A stretch of DNA of 64,000 nt from Spongiibacter thalassae (GTDB taxonomy: Bacteria; Pseudomonadota; Gammaproteobacteria; Pseudomonadales; Spongiibacteraceae), in contig NZ_JAAWWK010000002.1 in assembly GCF_012272835.1 (NCBI RefSeq), forward strand, positions 62,001 to 126,000, in the 5' to 3' direction. The translations under genes were made by a program, and so were the position numbers. Position 1 is the stretch's first letter; each line of letters starts with the position of its first letter. The notes under the pieces are model-generated. The model was not told the origin of the DNA and searched no databases. It saw only the letters and a list, made by a program, of their open reading frames with translations. Positions 9,241-17,641 of the stretch are shown piece after piece.

Positions 9241-9271
9241 TTGCATTTCGCAAATGATAATCATTATCATT
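9241..9271 (+). promoter_or_regulatory. Fur box overlapping a sigma-70 promoter
   Basis: TTGCAT (9241-9246) and TATCAT (9265-9270) form a -35/-10 pair with an 18-base spacer. Between and over them sits a 9-1-9 palindrome (aatgataat-c-attatcatt, 9253-9271). Bases 9250-9268 match the classical 19-bp Fur consensus at 17 positions. Fur-Fe(II) binding here would block RNA polymerase, making the gene at 9313 iron-repressed. Confidence 0.85.
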
Positions 9272-9312
9272 AATTCGTTATCAATCACCCCCGCCAGTCC
9301 TAGGAGTTAATA

Positions 9313-9789
9313 ATGAGTATTCGATTTCTGTGTGACACCCATCGACAACAACTGCTGCGTAGCAAGGTGGTCGCGGAGACCCGCTGGGACGAATGGATGG
9401 AGGCGGGTCGCGAGGCCTATGCCGAGCGGAACTGGGTCTCGGCCTTGCGTTATCTGGGGTGCAGCTTTGAACTGAGCGAGTTGATGCTGGGCCTGGAGCG
9501 ACTGCCAGATGCCCCATCGCTGGATCGCTATATGCTCGCCGGTCATTACCTGGCGGAATGTTTTGCCCGTTGTGGCGACAGCCATCTCCAGCAACACTGC
9601 CTGCTGGCCGTGCATTACCGTTTATTGAAAACCCTGCAATCGCCCGAGGGCAGAGGGCTGTCGCTGCAGCGCAATGTCGAAATTTCCCTGCAAATGCTGG
9701 AGCGCCACTACCGTGCAGAAAATCGCCTGGACGAATTGAGTCACTGTCGACGGGAAAGTCTGCGCCTGTTGCAGCGTTGCTACCATTAG
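9313..9789 (+). CDS. Hypothetical protein, probably Fur-regulated
   Basis: A 158-residue protein with no signal peptide or membrane segment. It is mostly helical with TPR-like spacing (AGREAYAERNWVSALRYLGCSFELSE, then YMLAGHYLAECFARCGDSH), and it is rich in Cys and His: six Cys (CDTH, GCS, CFARC, HCLL, HCRR, RCYH) and several CxxH/HxxxC-like spacings. AGGAG lies seven bases before ATG 9313. A near-consensus Fur box about 40 bases upstream predicts induction under iron starvation. I do not recognise the family. A helical adaptor, iron-sparing regulator or metal-binding protein are all possible. Confidence 0.75.
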   Translation: MSIRFLCDTHRQQLLRSKVVAETRWDEWMEAGREAYAERNWVSALRYLGCSFELSELMLGLERLPDAPSLDRYMLAGHYLAECFARCGDSHLQQHCLLAVHYRLLKTLQSPEGRGLSLQRNVEISLQMLERHYRAENRLDELSHCRRESLRLLQRCYH

Positions 9790-9870
9790 CCGCGGCTTAA
9801 ACGCCGATTTTAGAGTGGGCGATAATTCTGTGACTTGCTATGCTGTAGTCAGGCCCTCAGGAGCAAGTTA

Positions 9871-10137
9871 ATGGACCCAAAACATTTGCATGAGCAGCTA
9901 CAGCGGCTGCAAACAGAAATCGATGGTATGCATCTTGACGCCGAGCACAACGCCAAGTTGCACGCCTTGGTTGATGATATCGACCGCGAGCTGGGCAGTG
10001 GCCCGGATATGGTGCTGGAAGACACCGGCATTCAGGACCGGCTGGACGAGATGGTTTCCAGTTTCGAGATCGAACACCCCACCGTGGCGGGTATTCTCAA
10101 GGATATTATGGTCAAACTAGCCAGTATCGGCGTGTAA
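9871..10137 (+). CDS. DUF4404 family small protein
   Basis: An 88-residue, acidic, mainly helical protein (HLHEQLQRLQTEIDGM at the start; SSFEIEHPTVAGILKDIM near the end), matching the DUF4404 family pattern. ATG 9871 follows AGGAG by seven bases; the frame upstream is not credible. No function is known for the family. It stands alone between a Fur-box gene and a convergent regulator. Confidence 0.8.
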   Translation: MDPKHLHEQLQRLQTEIDGMHLDAEHNAKLHALVDDIDRELGSGPDMVLEDTGIQDRLDEMVSSFEIEHPTVAGILKDIMVKLASIGV

Positions 10138-10142
10138 GCCCT

Positions 10143-11192
10143 TTATGACCGGGCGCGGGCCTGGCGGCGGTAGCTGCTGGGAGTCAGTCCGGTTTCCCGC
10201 TGAAACAGCTTGCTGAACGAACTCAGGTCCTGATAGCCGACTTCCTGCATCAGCGACTCAATCGGCATATTGCTGTTTTCCAGCAGCCGCTTGGCGGCAT
10301 TGATCCGCAGGCGTTGCAGGTAGTGCAGAGGTGTGTCGTTGGTCGCCCGCTTGAAGCGGCGAATCAATGTGCGGTAACTCATGCCCAGGTCGGCGGCCAG
10401 GGACTCCAGAGCAATATCGTCGGACAGTCGCCGCTCAAGCATCACCTTGACTTTAACCACCGCCGGATCGTGATGGTTGTCGCCCTTCTCCTCACGCAAA
10501 TACACCGTCTGATCGAGGGCCTGGTTGTCCAGCAGCAGGGTCGCAGCGCTTAGCTTGGCGATATCCATTCCCATAAACCGCTCGATCAGACGCAGCCCCA
10601 TATACTTTTCGGCGTTGATGGCCCCCGCGGTGATAATGCCCGGTTCCTCGACCAGCATGGCGTCGGTCAGCACTTCTATTTCAGGGTAGTCCCTGCGCAG
10701 TTTGTCGGTCATCCACCAGCTGGTCGTTGCCCGGCGACCGTTCAGTAAACCGGTTTCCGCCAGAATAAAGCTGCTGGTGCAGTGTGCACACAGGGTAGCG
10801 CCCTGGGCATGGGCTTCCCGCAACCAGTCCAGCAGCGGCGCGTGGCTGGCGAGAAAGGCCTTGAAGGGACGATCCCCGGGGTAATTCATTGCTGGAATCA
10901 CCACAATTGCCTGGTCGTGCATGGCTTGCAGGCCGCCGTCCGGGTGAATGTTCAAACCCGAAGCCGAACGTACCGCGCCACCGTCGGTTGAAAGGGTTTG
11001 CCAGGCAATGGGCGGCATTTCATTGCCGCGCTGTTGCCGCCAATGGGAGAGGGCAATGGTGAAAAGATCAGGCAAATTACTCAAACTGCTGGCGTAACAG
11101 TTGTCGTAGGCAATCAGGAACATCTGGTGCATGGCGGGTATCGCGAAGGCAATTTGGGCAAGTATTGTCGTTTTTGACCATAAAAAAGTCAA
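10143..11192 (-). CDS. GlxA-type AraC family transcriptional regulator
   Basis: A regulator of about 349 residues combining an N-terminal DJ-1/PfpI (class I amidotransferase-like) domain and a C-terminal AraC double helix-turn-helix. The amidotransferase nucleophile elbow reads ATLCAHCTSSFILAETGLL with a Cys in the usual position. The DNA-binding part includes LAADLGMSYRTLIRRF and VGYQDLSSFSKLFQRETG. The likely start is TTG 11192 after AGAGGG, giving the family's usual K-T-T-I-L-A-Q-I beginning; ATG 11132 is an alternative. It is divergent from the nitronate monooxygenase homologue with 71 bases between starts, and is likely to regulate it. Confidence 0.88.
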   Translation of the reverse strand: MTFLWSKTTILAQIAFAIPAMHQMFLIAYDNCYASSLSNLPDLFTIALSHWRQQRGNEMPPIAWQTLSTDGGAVRSASGLNIHPDGGLQAMHDQAIVVIPAMNYPGDRPFKAFLASHAPLLDWLREAHAQGATLCAHCTSSFILAETGLLNGRRATTSWWMTDKLRRDYPEIEVLTDAMLVEEPGIITAGAINAEKYMGLRLIERFMGMDIAKLSAATLLLDNQALDQTVYLREEKGDNHHDPAVVKVKVMLERRLSDDIALESLAADLGMSYRTLIRRFKRATNDTPLHYLQRLRINAAKRLLENSNMPIESLMQEVGYQDLSSFSKLFQRETGLTPSSYRRQARARS

Positions 11193-11263
11193 AATTCCCT
11201 CTGCCTTTCCACCATGGCGCTGGGTAAAGTTTGATGGCTGATTGATCTTACTGAGGGATACCC

Positions 11264-12271
11264 ATGTCACTGCCTGAAATTCTCCGCCAACGCCTTCGTT
11301 TGCCTGTTGTCGCTGCGCCGATGTTCCTTGCCTCTGGGCCACAGCTGGTTATCGAAACCTGCAAATCCGGCGCGGTGGGCTCCTTCCCGGCGCTTAACCA
11401 GCGAACCAGTGAAGGGTTTGAGGACTGGTTGGTCGAGATCAAGCAGGCACTGGCCGATTACGAGGCCACCAGCGGCGAGTTGGCGGCGCCCTACGCGGTG
11501 AACCTTATCGTGCATAAAACCAATCCGCGTCTTGAGGCCGATGTCGAGTTGTGTGTAAAGCACAAGGTGCCAGTGGTCATCACCTCTCTCGGGGCCGCCA
11601 AACATGTGATTGACGCCATTCACAGCTACGGTGGCCTGGTTTTTCACGACGTGGTGAATGCCCGTCACGCGCGCAAAGCTGCTGAGGCGGGTGTCGATGG
11701 ACTGATCGCCGTGGCCGCAGGCGCCGGCGGTCATGCGGGAAATATCAGCCCCTTCGCATTGGTGGCAGAAATCCGTCAGTTCTTCGATAAAACTCTGCTG
11801 CTGGCTGGTTGCATGTCCAATGGCAACGAAATTGCCGCGGCGGAACTGATGGGGGCCGACCTCGCCTATATGGGTACCCGGTTTATCAACACCGAAGAAT
11901 GTCTGGTGGTGGAACCCTACAAGCAAATGATTGCCGAGAGCAGTGCGGCGGATATCATCTATACGCCAAAAATTTCCGGGGTGAACGCCAATTTCCTGCG
12001 GCCAAGTATCGTCCAGGCGGGGCTGGATCCCAATAATCTGGAGGCCAAGGAGCACGTGGATTTTGGCGAAGAACTCACTGTAGACAGCGACGCACAACAG
12101 GGCGATAAAGCCAGTGGCGCATGGAAAACCATTTGGTCTGCCGGGCAGGGGGTTGGTAGTATCAAGGGAGTGCAGCCTGCGGCAGAATTAATTGCAACGC
12201 TGGCAGCCGAATATCACGCCGCCATAGCCGCTCATCAGAAGCGTTATGCCGAACTGTTCGCAAAACCCTGA
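11264..12271 (+). CDS. NAD(P)H-dependent flavin oxidoreductase / nitronate monooxygenase family
   Basis: A 335-residue FMN-dependent TIM-barrel protein of the 2-nitropropane dioxygenase/YrpB family. Visible family elements are PVVAAPMFLASGPQL at the N-terminus, the conserved AAGAGGHAG loop (about residues 148-156), and LLAGCMSNGNEIAAAELMGA with the GTRF phosphate-binding segment. Class I nitronate monooxygenases detoxify alkyl nitronates such as propionate-3-nitronate; other members reduce quinones, so the substrate is open. ATG 11264 follows TGAGGG. Its regulator is probably the divergent GlxA-type protein. Confidence 0.88.
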   Translation: MSLPEILRQRLRLPVVAAPMFLASGPQLVIETCKSGAVGSFPALNQRTSEGFEDWLVEIKQALADYEATSGELAAPYAVNLIVHKTNPRLEADVELCVKHKVPVVITSLGAAKHVIDAIHSYGGLVFHDVVNARHARKAAEAGVDGLIAVAAGAGGHAGNISPFALVAEIRQFFDKTLLLAGCMSNGNEIAAAELMGADLAYMGTRFINTEECLVVEPYKQMIAESSAADIIYTPKISGVNANFLRPSIVQAGLDPNNLEAKEHVDFGEELTVDSDAQQGDKASGAWKTIWSAGQGVGSIKGVQPAAELIATLAAEYHAAIAAHQKRYAELFAKP

Positions 12272-12287
12272 ACCGCTGGATTTTATG

Positions 12288-12304
12288 TTATAGCAGTGCT
12301 ATAA
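12288..12304. promoter_or_regulatory. 17-bp palindrome, candidate operator
   Basis: An 8-1-8 perfect inverted repeat (ttatagca-g-tgctataa) lies in the 215-base gap between the flavin oxidoreductase and the DUF1330-like gene. A TTGACG -35-like hexamer follows immediately at 12306. The arrangement suits a repressor site, but no cognate regulator can be named. The rest of this gap holds an imperfect GC hairpin (about 12319-12345) and no gene. Confidence 0.35.
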
Positions 12305-12486
12305 ATTGACGAATGCGACACGCTTTGCTCGCAGAGCAGTGTGTCAGACTTTGGCTCGACCGCTTAGGCGCTCGGGCCATTTTTTTGCCGTTGAATTGAC
12401 GATGACTATGTTTTCAATGAGAACTTTTTGAGAACTGGTGGTCGCTAATTTGCGTAAAGAGCCCACACATGGAGCGGGAGAAAAAC

Positions 12487-12903
12487 ATGGCGAGTATTGA
12501 TCCTCGGCCCGAGGAGTTCAGCCAATTGATAGCGCGAATTCCTCCGCGGCAGCCGGTAGTGATGCTGAATATGCTTCGGTTTGCCGAGTATGCCAGTTAC
12601 CCCGATAGCGACGAGGTGGTCAGCGGGAGAGACGCTTACGCGCGCTACGCGACACTGGCGCGGAAGTTCGTCGAGGAAGTGGGCGGAAAAGTGATATTGA
12701 GGGGGGCCGCGCTGTCGCCATTAATCGGCCCACAGGGGGAGGATTGGGACGACATTTTTTTGGTGCGTTATCCCGCAGTGGAAAACTTTATGGAAATGCT
12801 GCTGAACCCGGAGTACCAGGAAATCACCCGGCACCGGCGGGCGGCACTGATGGATTCTCGTTTGATAGCCTTGAGTGACAACGATGTGACAGGAGGCGAT
12901 TGA
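12487..12903 (+). CDS. DUF1330-like soluble protein
   Basis: A 138-residue ferredoxin-like-fold protein. The segment QPVVMLNMLRFAEY is the first strand and WDDIFLVRYPAVENFMEMLLNPEYQEITRHR the conserved second half, as in DUF1330/EthD-like dimeric alpha-beta barrels. It lacks a signal peptide. Two larger, membrane-anchored relatives occur at 57320-57979 and 63095-63676. It is directly followed by a GST-like gene, and the 57320 copy is followed by a decayed GST-like gene in the same order, so the two products probably work together. ATG 12487 follows GGGAG. The substrate is unknown. Confidence 0.8.
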   Translation: MASIDPRPEEFSQLIARIPPRQPVVMLNMLRFAEYASYPDSDEVVSGRDAYARYATLARKFVEEVGGKVILRGAALSPLIGPQGEDWDDIFLVRYPAVENFMEMLLNPEYQEITRHRRAALMDSRLIALSDNDVTGGD

Positions 12904-12930
12904 CACAGCTTTTGAGGTACAGAAAATAAA

Positions 12931-13881
12931 ATGGCCGCGACGTTAATTTTGCACCACTACGACTTGTCTCCGTTTTCGCAAAAAATACGCTCGCAGCTTG
13001 GTTATTACAGCCTCGACTGGCAGTCGGTGCGTCATGCGCCGATGCCCCCCCGCAGCACGCTCGCCCAACTGGCCAATGGTTATCGGCGGCTGCCAGTTGC
13101 CCAGCTGGGGGCAGATATCTTTTGCGATACGCAGCTTATTGCCAACGAAGTGATACGTCTTGCACGGGGGGACGAGGCGGCACGCAACAGCGACGTCAAT
13201 GAAGACCACACCTTTATTGCCTATCTCGATGGCGAATGTTTTTTCCAGTCGTTGGTGGCTACCGCGCCAATCCCGTTGATAAAAACACTGCTGCACCACT
13301 ACTCCATGGGCGACGTGCTGCGCTTGCTTGGTGATCGTGCACGACTGCTGCGCCGGGGTGCGGTAATGCCGCCGGTGCCTGGTATTGCTGCTCGGGGCCT
13401 GCGCAAGCACCTCTTGGATCTCGACCGTCGCCTGGGCGCTCAGCCCTATCTCGCCGGAGATTCGCCGGGGGTGGCCGATTTTGCGGCTTACCACAGCCTG
13501 TGGTTTTACTGCAGGATGTCAGCGCGCACCCTGCCCACGGAGTGCGCGGCAGTGCGCCGTTGGTACGATTCAATCGTTGCCTTTGGCGAGGGGGGGCGCA
13601 GTGAAATCAGTGCCAGTGAGGCCCTTGCGGTAGCTCAGACGAGTGAGCCACGGCCCTTGCCCCAGAGCCAGATTTCGGATCATCGCCTTGGGCAGTGGGT
13701 CAGTATTACTCCGGAGGACTACGCCCGGGAGCCGGTAACCGGGAAGCTGGTGGCCTGCACCCACAGCCGCTGGATCGTCCGTGTAGATTCCTTCGCCCTG
13801 GGGGTGCTGCATGTGCATTTACCCAAACGAGGTTACGCGATAGGCCTCGTTGATCCGGAAGAAATGAGAACAGCTGTATAG
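12931..13881 (+). CDS. Glutathione S-transferase-like protein
   Basis: A 316-residue two-domain protein. Residues 1-85 form a thioredoxin-like N-domain (LILHHYDLSPFSQKIRSQLG, then RRLPVAQLGADIFCDTQLIA where the second part carries the cis-Pro and glutathione-contact acid region). A helical C-domain follows (PYLAGDSPGVADFAAYHSLW). An extra C-terminal segment of about 85 residues beyond a standard GST is shared in size with the 50501-51544 protein. It belongs to a subfamily whose glutathione chemistry is unproven. It lies 27 bases after the DUF1330-like gene and is presumably co-transcribed. Confidence 0.85.
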   Translation: MAATLILHHYDLSPFSQKIRSQLGYYSLDWQSVRHAPMPPRSTLAQLANGYRRLPVAQLGADIFCDTQLIANEVIRLARGDEAARNSDVNEDHTFIAYLDGECFFQSLVATAPIPLIKTLLHHYSMGDVLRLLGDRARLLRRGAVMPPVPGIAARGLRKHLLDLDRRLGAQPYLAGDSPGVADFAAYHSLWFYCRMSARTLPTECAAVRRWYDSIVAFGEGGRSEISASEALAVAQTSEPRPLPQSQISDHRLGQWVSITPEDYAREPVTGKLVACTHSRWIVRVDSFALGVLHVHLPKRGYAIGLVDPEEMRTAV

Positions 13882-13910
13882 CGCGGTACGCCGCACAGGC
13901 CTAGACAGTC

Positions 13911-15212
13911 CTAGAAAAAGTGCATTAAGGCAATGGCGACTATAAGGCCGAGTGTCGGTACTGCCATGGTGACCGCAGCGATGGGCCAGTAGGCGCTTTT
14001 GTGGGTTTCCCCGCAGATGGCCCTTACCGTGGTGACGATGTAGCCATTGTGGGGCAGGGAATCCAGCGCCCCCGACGAAATCGAAGAGATCCGGTGCAGT
14101 TGCTCAGGGTTGACCCCCAGGTCGGTGTAGTGGGGGCCAAGCACGGGTAGTGCAATGGCAAGCCCCCCCGACGCTGAGCCGGTCAAACCGGCAATCGCCG
14201 TGACTGCCACGGCCGCACCAATCAATGCGTTACCCGGAATCCCGGTCATCACCTCGACGGCAACCGCAAAGGCGGGAGACGCCTTGGCAATGGTGCCAAA
14301 ACCGACCACCGCAGCGGTATTGCCAATCGCGATCAGGGCGCCGGTGGTGGCACTATTGATTGCAGCGGGCAGATTGTGGAAAAAGCGATAATTGCAGACG
14401 AACAGCGTGAGGCAACCGCCCAATAGAGCGACAATCAACGCGTATTGCGCCAGGGCATCGTGGCAGAAAAAGGCCAGTGACAGTACCACCAGCAAGGGAA
14501 TCAATCCGGTGAGTGGATGGGGGAAATCCCGCTCGGGAATGCTTGGGTCACTGTCGCGGTGTTCAAAGTATTCCCCCCGTGCTACCGCCCGGCCAATCAT
14601 ATAGCGCAGCCAGATGAACCCGGTTACCGCCATGACCAGTGCGACGACGGCGCTGACTTCCCACGCGGCGTAGGGCGTGGTGCCGAGAAACTTCACCGGA
14701 ATCCAGTTTTGAATTTCCGGTGACCCGGCACTGGTCATGGTAAAGGTGATCGAACCGAATGCGAGGGTCGCGGGGATAAAACGACGCGGCAGGTCAGCGT
14801 CCTTGAACAGGCTGAGCGCCATCGGGTATACCGAAAAGGCCACCACGAACACGCTCACCCCGCCGTAGGTCAACACGGCGCAGGCCATTACTACCGCCGC
14901 GACGGCGTGGCGCATGCCAATGCGGTGCACAATCCAGCGCGCCAGAGCATCGGCCGAGCCGGTGTCTTCCATAAATTTACCGAACAGGCTGCCCAGCAAA
15001 AACATTAAAAACCATGCACTGACAAAGCCGGCGAAACCGTCCATATAAGTGGTGACAAAAGCGGGGCCGGTATCGGCGGGAAACAGGGGAATTCCCCCGC
15101 AGAGGGCGACGACGATGGCGCAGAGCGGCGCGGCAATAAACAGGTTCCAGCCGCGCAGCGCCAATACCGTAAGCAGTATAAGGCCGCTGATGAGACCAAT
15201 CATACTCAACAT
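13911..15212 (-). CDS. GntP family permease
   Basis: A 433-residue inner-membrane transporter with about twelve hydrophobic segments. It matches the GntP/hydroxybutyrate permease family: AVLTYGGVSVFVVAFSVYP near residues 105-125, a central TSAGSPEIQNW loop, AIAGLTGSASGGLAIALPVL, and the C-terminal SSISSGALDSLPHNGYIVT. Members import gluconate, other sugar acids or 3-hydroxybutyrate by proton symport; the SSGALDSLPHNG ending resembles the hydroxybutyrate/short-chain acid branch, which is a guess. ATG 15212 follows AGGA. It is divergent from an AraC regulator with a 122-base shared intergenic region. Confidence 0.9.
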   Translation of the reverse strand: MLSMIGLISGLILLTVLALRGWNLFIAAPLCAIVVALCGGIPLFPADTGPAFVTTYMDGFAGFVSAWFLMFLLGSLFGKFMEDTGSADALARWIVHRIGMRHAVAAVVMACAVLTYGGVSVFVVAFSVYPMALSLFKDADLPRRFIPATLAFGSITFTMTSAGSPEIQNWIPVKFLGTTPYAAWEVSAVVALVMAVTGFIWLRYMIGRAVARGEYFEHRDSDPSIPERDFPHPLTGLIPLLVVLSLAFFCHDALAQYALIVALLGGCLTLFVCNYRFFHNLPAAINSATTGALIAIGNTAAVVGFGTIAKASPAFAVAVEVMTGIPGNALIGAAVAVTAIAGLTGSASGGLAIALPVLGPHYTDLGVNPEQLHRISSISSGALDSLPHNGYIVTTVRAICGETHKSAYWPIAAVTMAVPTLGLIVAIALMHFF

Positions 15213-15334
15213 AAACAGTCCTGAAGCAGATTTATTGTTGTGCCAGTGCAACGCAGTATACTGCCCAATGCAGTGGAAAAGTGGGCACTGATAGAATCAG
15301 CGCCGATGCTACCAAAATTAAAAGAAAGGCGGCA

Positions 15335-16351
15335 ATGGATTCAATCAATAGTCATTGGACAGTAAACAGCACCAGTATCAATAGCGTGGTGCAGGCCGCG
15401 GGCGCACTGGCGGCCCCGGTCGAGGAGCTGATGCGGGCGGCGGGTATCAATGCCGAAGCCTTGATTGACCCCGATGCGCGCCACCGAGTATCCAGTTTGC
15501 ATCAGCTGTACCTGTCGCTCATCGACTGCTGTGGTGAGGATATTGGTTTGTACGTCGGGCGCGTTGAGTATATCAACCGCCTGAATATGCAGTTGTATAC
15601 CTGTGGCATTTGCCGAACCTTCCGCGAATATCTGAATGTGATGCCCAGTGTGTTGAGGTTTGCCGGGGATATTGGCGAGGTGCGGGTCAGTCGGGAGGCC
15701 GGCCTGATTCGAATGGACTGGCTGCCCCTTTGGTCAGGAGCCTCGGCGTATCGCTATCAGAGCGATGAAGTTCTCAGCACCGCTGTGAGCATCGTTCGAT
15801 CAATCTGCGTGCCGCCGATCCCGGTGGTAAAGGCCTGCTTTACCTATGCCCGGCCGGCGGATTGTACGATGCTAGGGCAGACCTTCGGCGAGGTGTTGGT
15901 TTTCTCGCAACCCCGCAGCTGCCTGTATTTCGATGAGGCCTGCCTCGATTATCCGCTTATCCAATTGCATGGTGATTGGAATGAGGGGGTTTGCCGAGCG
16001 ACCCGTCACCTGTTTGACGACGAGCCTGACGAGGTGGTGAGGGAGCTGCGGCGCAGTCTGATGCGGCTGTTGCCGACGGGCGAGTTCAGCATCGATACCG
16101 TGGCGGGGCAGCAAAATATTTCCCGGCGCACCCTTCAGCGGCGCTTGACCGAGCGGGGAACGCACTTTGCCGAGGTGCTGCAAGCACTGCGCAAGGAGCT
16201 GGCGGTGCAATATATTGCCGATAAAAATCTCACCATCACCAATGTTGCCTTATTGCTGGGTTATGCCGACCACAGCTCCTTTTCCAGCGCGTTCAAAAGC
16301 TGGCACGGCGTGTCGCCACGGGATTTTCGGCGGGCGCAGGGGGCTCGATAA
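15335..16351 (+). CDS. AraC family transcriptional regulator (OruR/arabinose-binding-like N-domain)
   Basis: A 338-residue regulator. The N-terminal two thirds resemble the ligand-binding domain of OruR/ArgR-type AraC proteins (ALAAPVEELMRAAGINAEAL, with the helical effector region). The C-terminal 100 residues carry the AraC helix-turn-helix pair (VAGQQNISRRTLQRRLTERG and LLGYADHSSFSSAFKSWHG). ATG 15335 follows AAAGG; an in-frame GTG at 15281 is less likely. It is divergent from the GntP permease and is the obvious candidate to regulate it, and possibly the downstream acyl-CoA dehydrogenase operon. Confidence 0.88.
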   Translation: MDSINSHWTVNSTSINSVVQAAGALAAPVEELMRAAGINAEALIDPDARHRVSSLHQLYLSLIDCCGEDIGLYVGRVEYINRLNMQLYTCGICRTFREYLNVMPSVLRFAGDIGEVRVSREAGLIRMDWLPLWSGASAYRYQSDEVLSTAVSIVRSICVPPIPVVKACFTYARPADCTMLGQTFGEVLVFSQPRSCLYFDEACLDYPLIQLHGDWNEGVCRATRHLFDDEPDEVVRELRRSLMRLLPTGEFSIDTVAGQQNISRRTLQRRLTERGTHFAEVLQALRKELAVQYIADKNLTITNVALLLGYADHSSFSSAFKSWHGVSPRDFRRAQGAR

Positions 16352-16454
16352 TTTTAGTGGCACCCAATCAATGGCGAACTGGCACCGAAACCGAAGCATG
16401 AGCTGGCCTGCTACCTATACTTGAGCAACATGGACTCAGCATAGGTGGCGGTAA

Positions 16455-17630
16455 ATGGCTTTGGATTTCGACAGTGCGCGCTTGCACAACCCCTGTCTCG
16501 GTGAACAGCACGAGGCCTGGCGCAGCCAGCTGCGTCGCTTTCTGGACGCCGAGGTTGTTCCCTATATTGATGACTGGGAAGAGGCGGGCAATCTGCCTGA
16601 TGAACTCTGGGCCAAGGCCGCCGATATGGGGATTTTGCAATTGGGTTATCCCGAGCGTTTCGGCGGTGTAGCGGCGGGAATCGACCAGTGGTTTATCAAT
16701 ATTACCAATGAAGAATTTACCCGTGCCGGGTCGGCGGGTGGGCTCATCAGCAATCTGCTGATTCACGGCATTGCCTTGCCGCCGGTGTTGAGCTTTGGCA
16801 GCGAGGCTCTGAAGGAACAGGTGGTGCCGGAGGTGCTCGCGGGTCGTAAACGGATTTCGCTGGGGATTACCGAACCCTCCGGGGGCTCGGATGTCGCCAA
16901 TATTCAGTGCCGTGCCCAGCGGCAGGGGGAGGGCTTTGTCGTCAACGGCAGCAAGACCTTTATTTCCGGGGTGATGTCCGCCGACTGGGTCTGTACCGCC
17001 GTGCGTACTGGCGGCGACGGGGCCAGGGGGCTGTCAATGTTGGTGATTCCCACTGATTTACCCGGTGTATCCCGCACCCCCCTCGATCGTAAGCAAGGCT
17101 GGTGGTGTGCGGATACCGGCACGATTTACTTCGATGATGTGGTGGTACCGGAACATTACCTTGTTGGCGAAGCGGGCCAGGGCTTTTTGGCGATTATGAG
17201 TAATTTCAACGCGGAGCGTCTGGCGTTGATCGTTACCATGGAAGCCGCCGCCCGGGTGTGTCTTGAGGAGGCTGTTGGCTGGGCTCAGCAGCGACAAACC
17301 TTCGGTAAGCGCCTGGCCGACCATCAGGTGATTCGCCATAAAATTGCCGCGATGAAGCAGCGTATTAACGCCTGCCAGTGCTATATGAACTATCTCACTA
17401 CGGCGTTTATAGAGGGGCGCTGCGACCCCGGCGACCTGGCGCTGGCCAAGGTGCAGGCCAGCGAAACCATGGAATTCTGTGCGCGGGAGGCGAGCCAGAT
17501 TCTCGGCGGCGCCAGTTATCTACGCGGCAATCGTGTGGAGCGCTTTTACCGCGAGGTGAGGGTAAATGCGATCGGCGGCGGCTCTGAAGAAATCATGCGC
17601 GACCTCGCTGCTCGGCAGTACGGCCTATGA
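16455..17630 (+). CDS. Acyl-CoA dehydrogenase
   Basis: A 391-residue flavoprotein of the acyl-CoA dehydrogenase superfamily. Domains run in the usual order: N-terminal helices, the beta-barrel flavin/substrate segment (RISLGITEPSGGSDVANI near residues 135-152, with FISGVMSADWV), and the C-terminal helical bundle (RQTFGKRLADHQVIRHKIA, then ILGGASYLRGNRVERFYREVR and GGGSEEIM). It would oxidise an acyl-CoA at the alpha-beta bond, passing electrons to ETF. It heads a tight three-gene operon with a GST-like gene and a second dehydrogenase. Chain length or branching of the substrate cannot be read from sequence. Confidence 0.92.
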   Translation: MALDFDSARLHNPCLGEQHEAWRSQLRRFLDAEVVPYIDDWEEAGNLPDELWAKAADMGILQLGYPERFGGVAAGIDQWFINITNEEFTRAGSAGGLISNLLIHGIALPPVLSFGSEALKEQVVPEVLAGRKRISLGITEPSGGSDVANIQCRAQRQGEGFVVNGSKTFISGVMSADWVCTAVRTGGDGARGLSMLVIPTDLPGVSRTPLDRKQGWWCADTGTIYFDDVVVPEHYLVGEAGQGFLAIMSNFNAERLALIVTMEAAARVCLEEAVGWAQQRQTFGKRLADHQVIRHKIAAMKQRINACQCYMNYLTTAFIEGRCDPGDLALAKVQASETMEFCAREASQILGGASYLRGNRVERFYREVRVNAIGGGSEEIMRDLAARQYGL

Positions 17631-17641
17631 AGGGGAATAGC

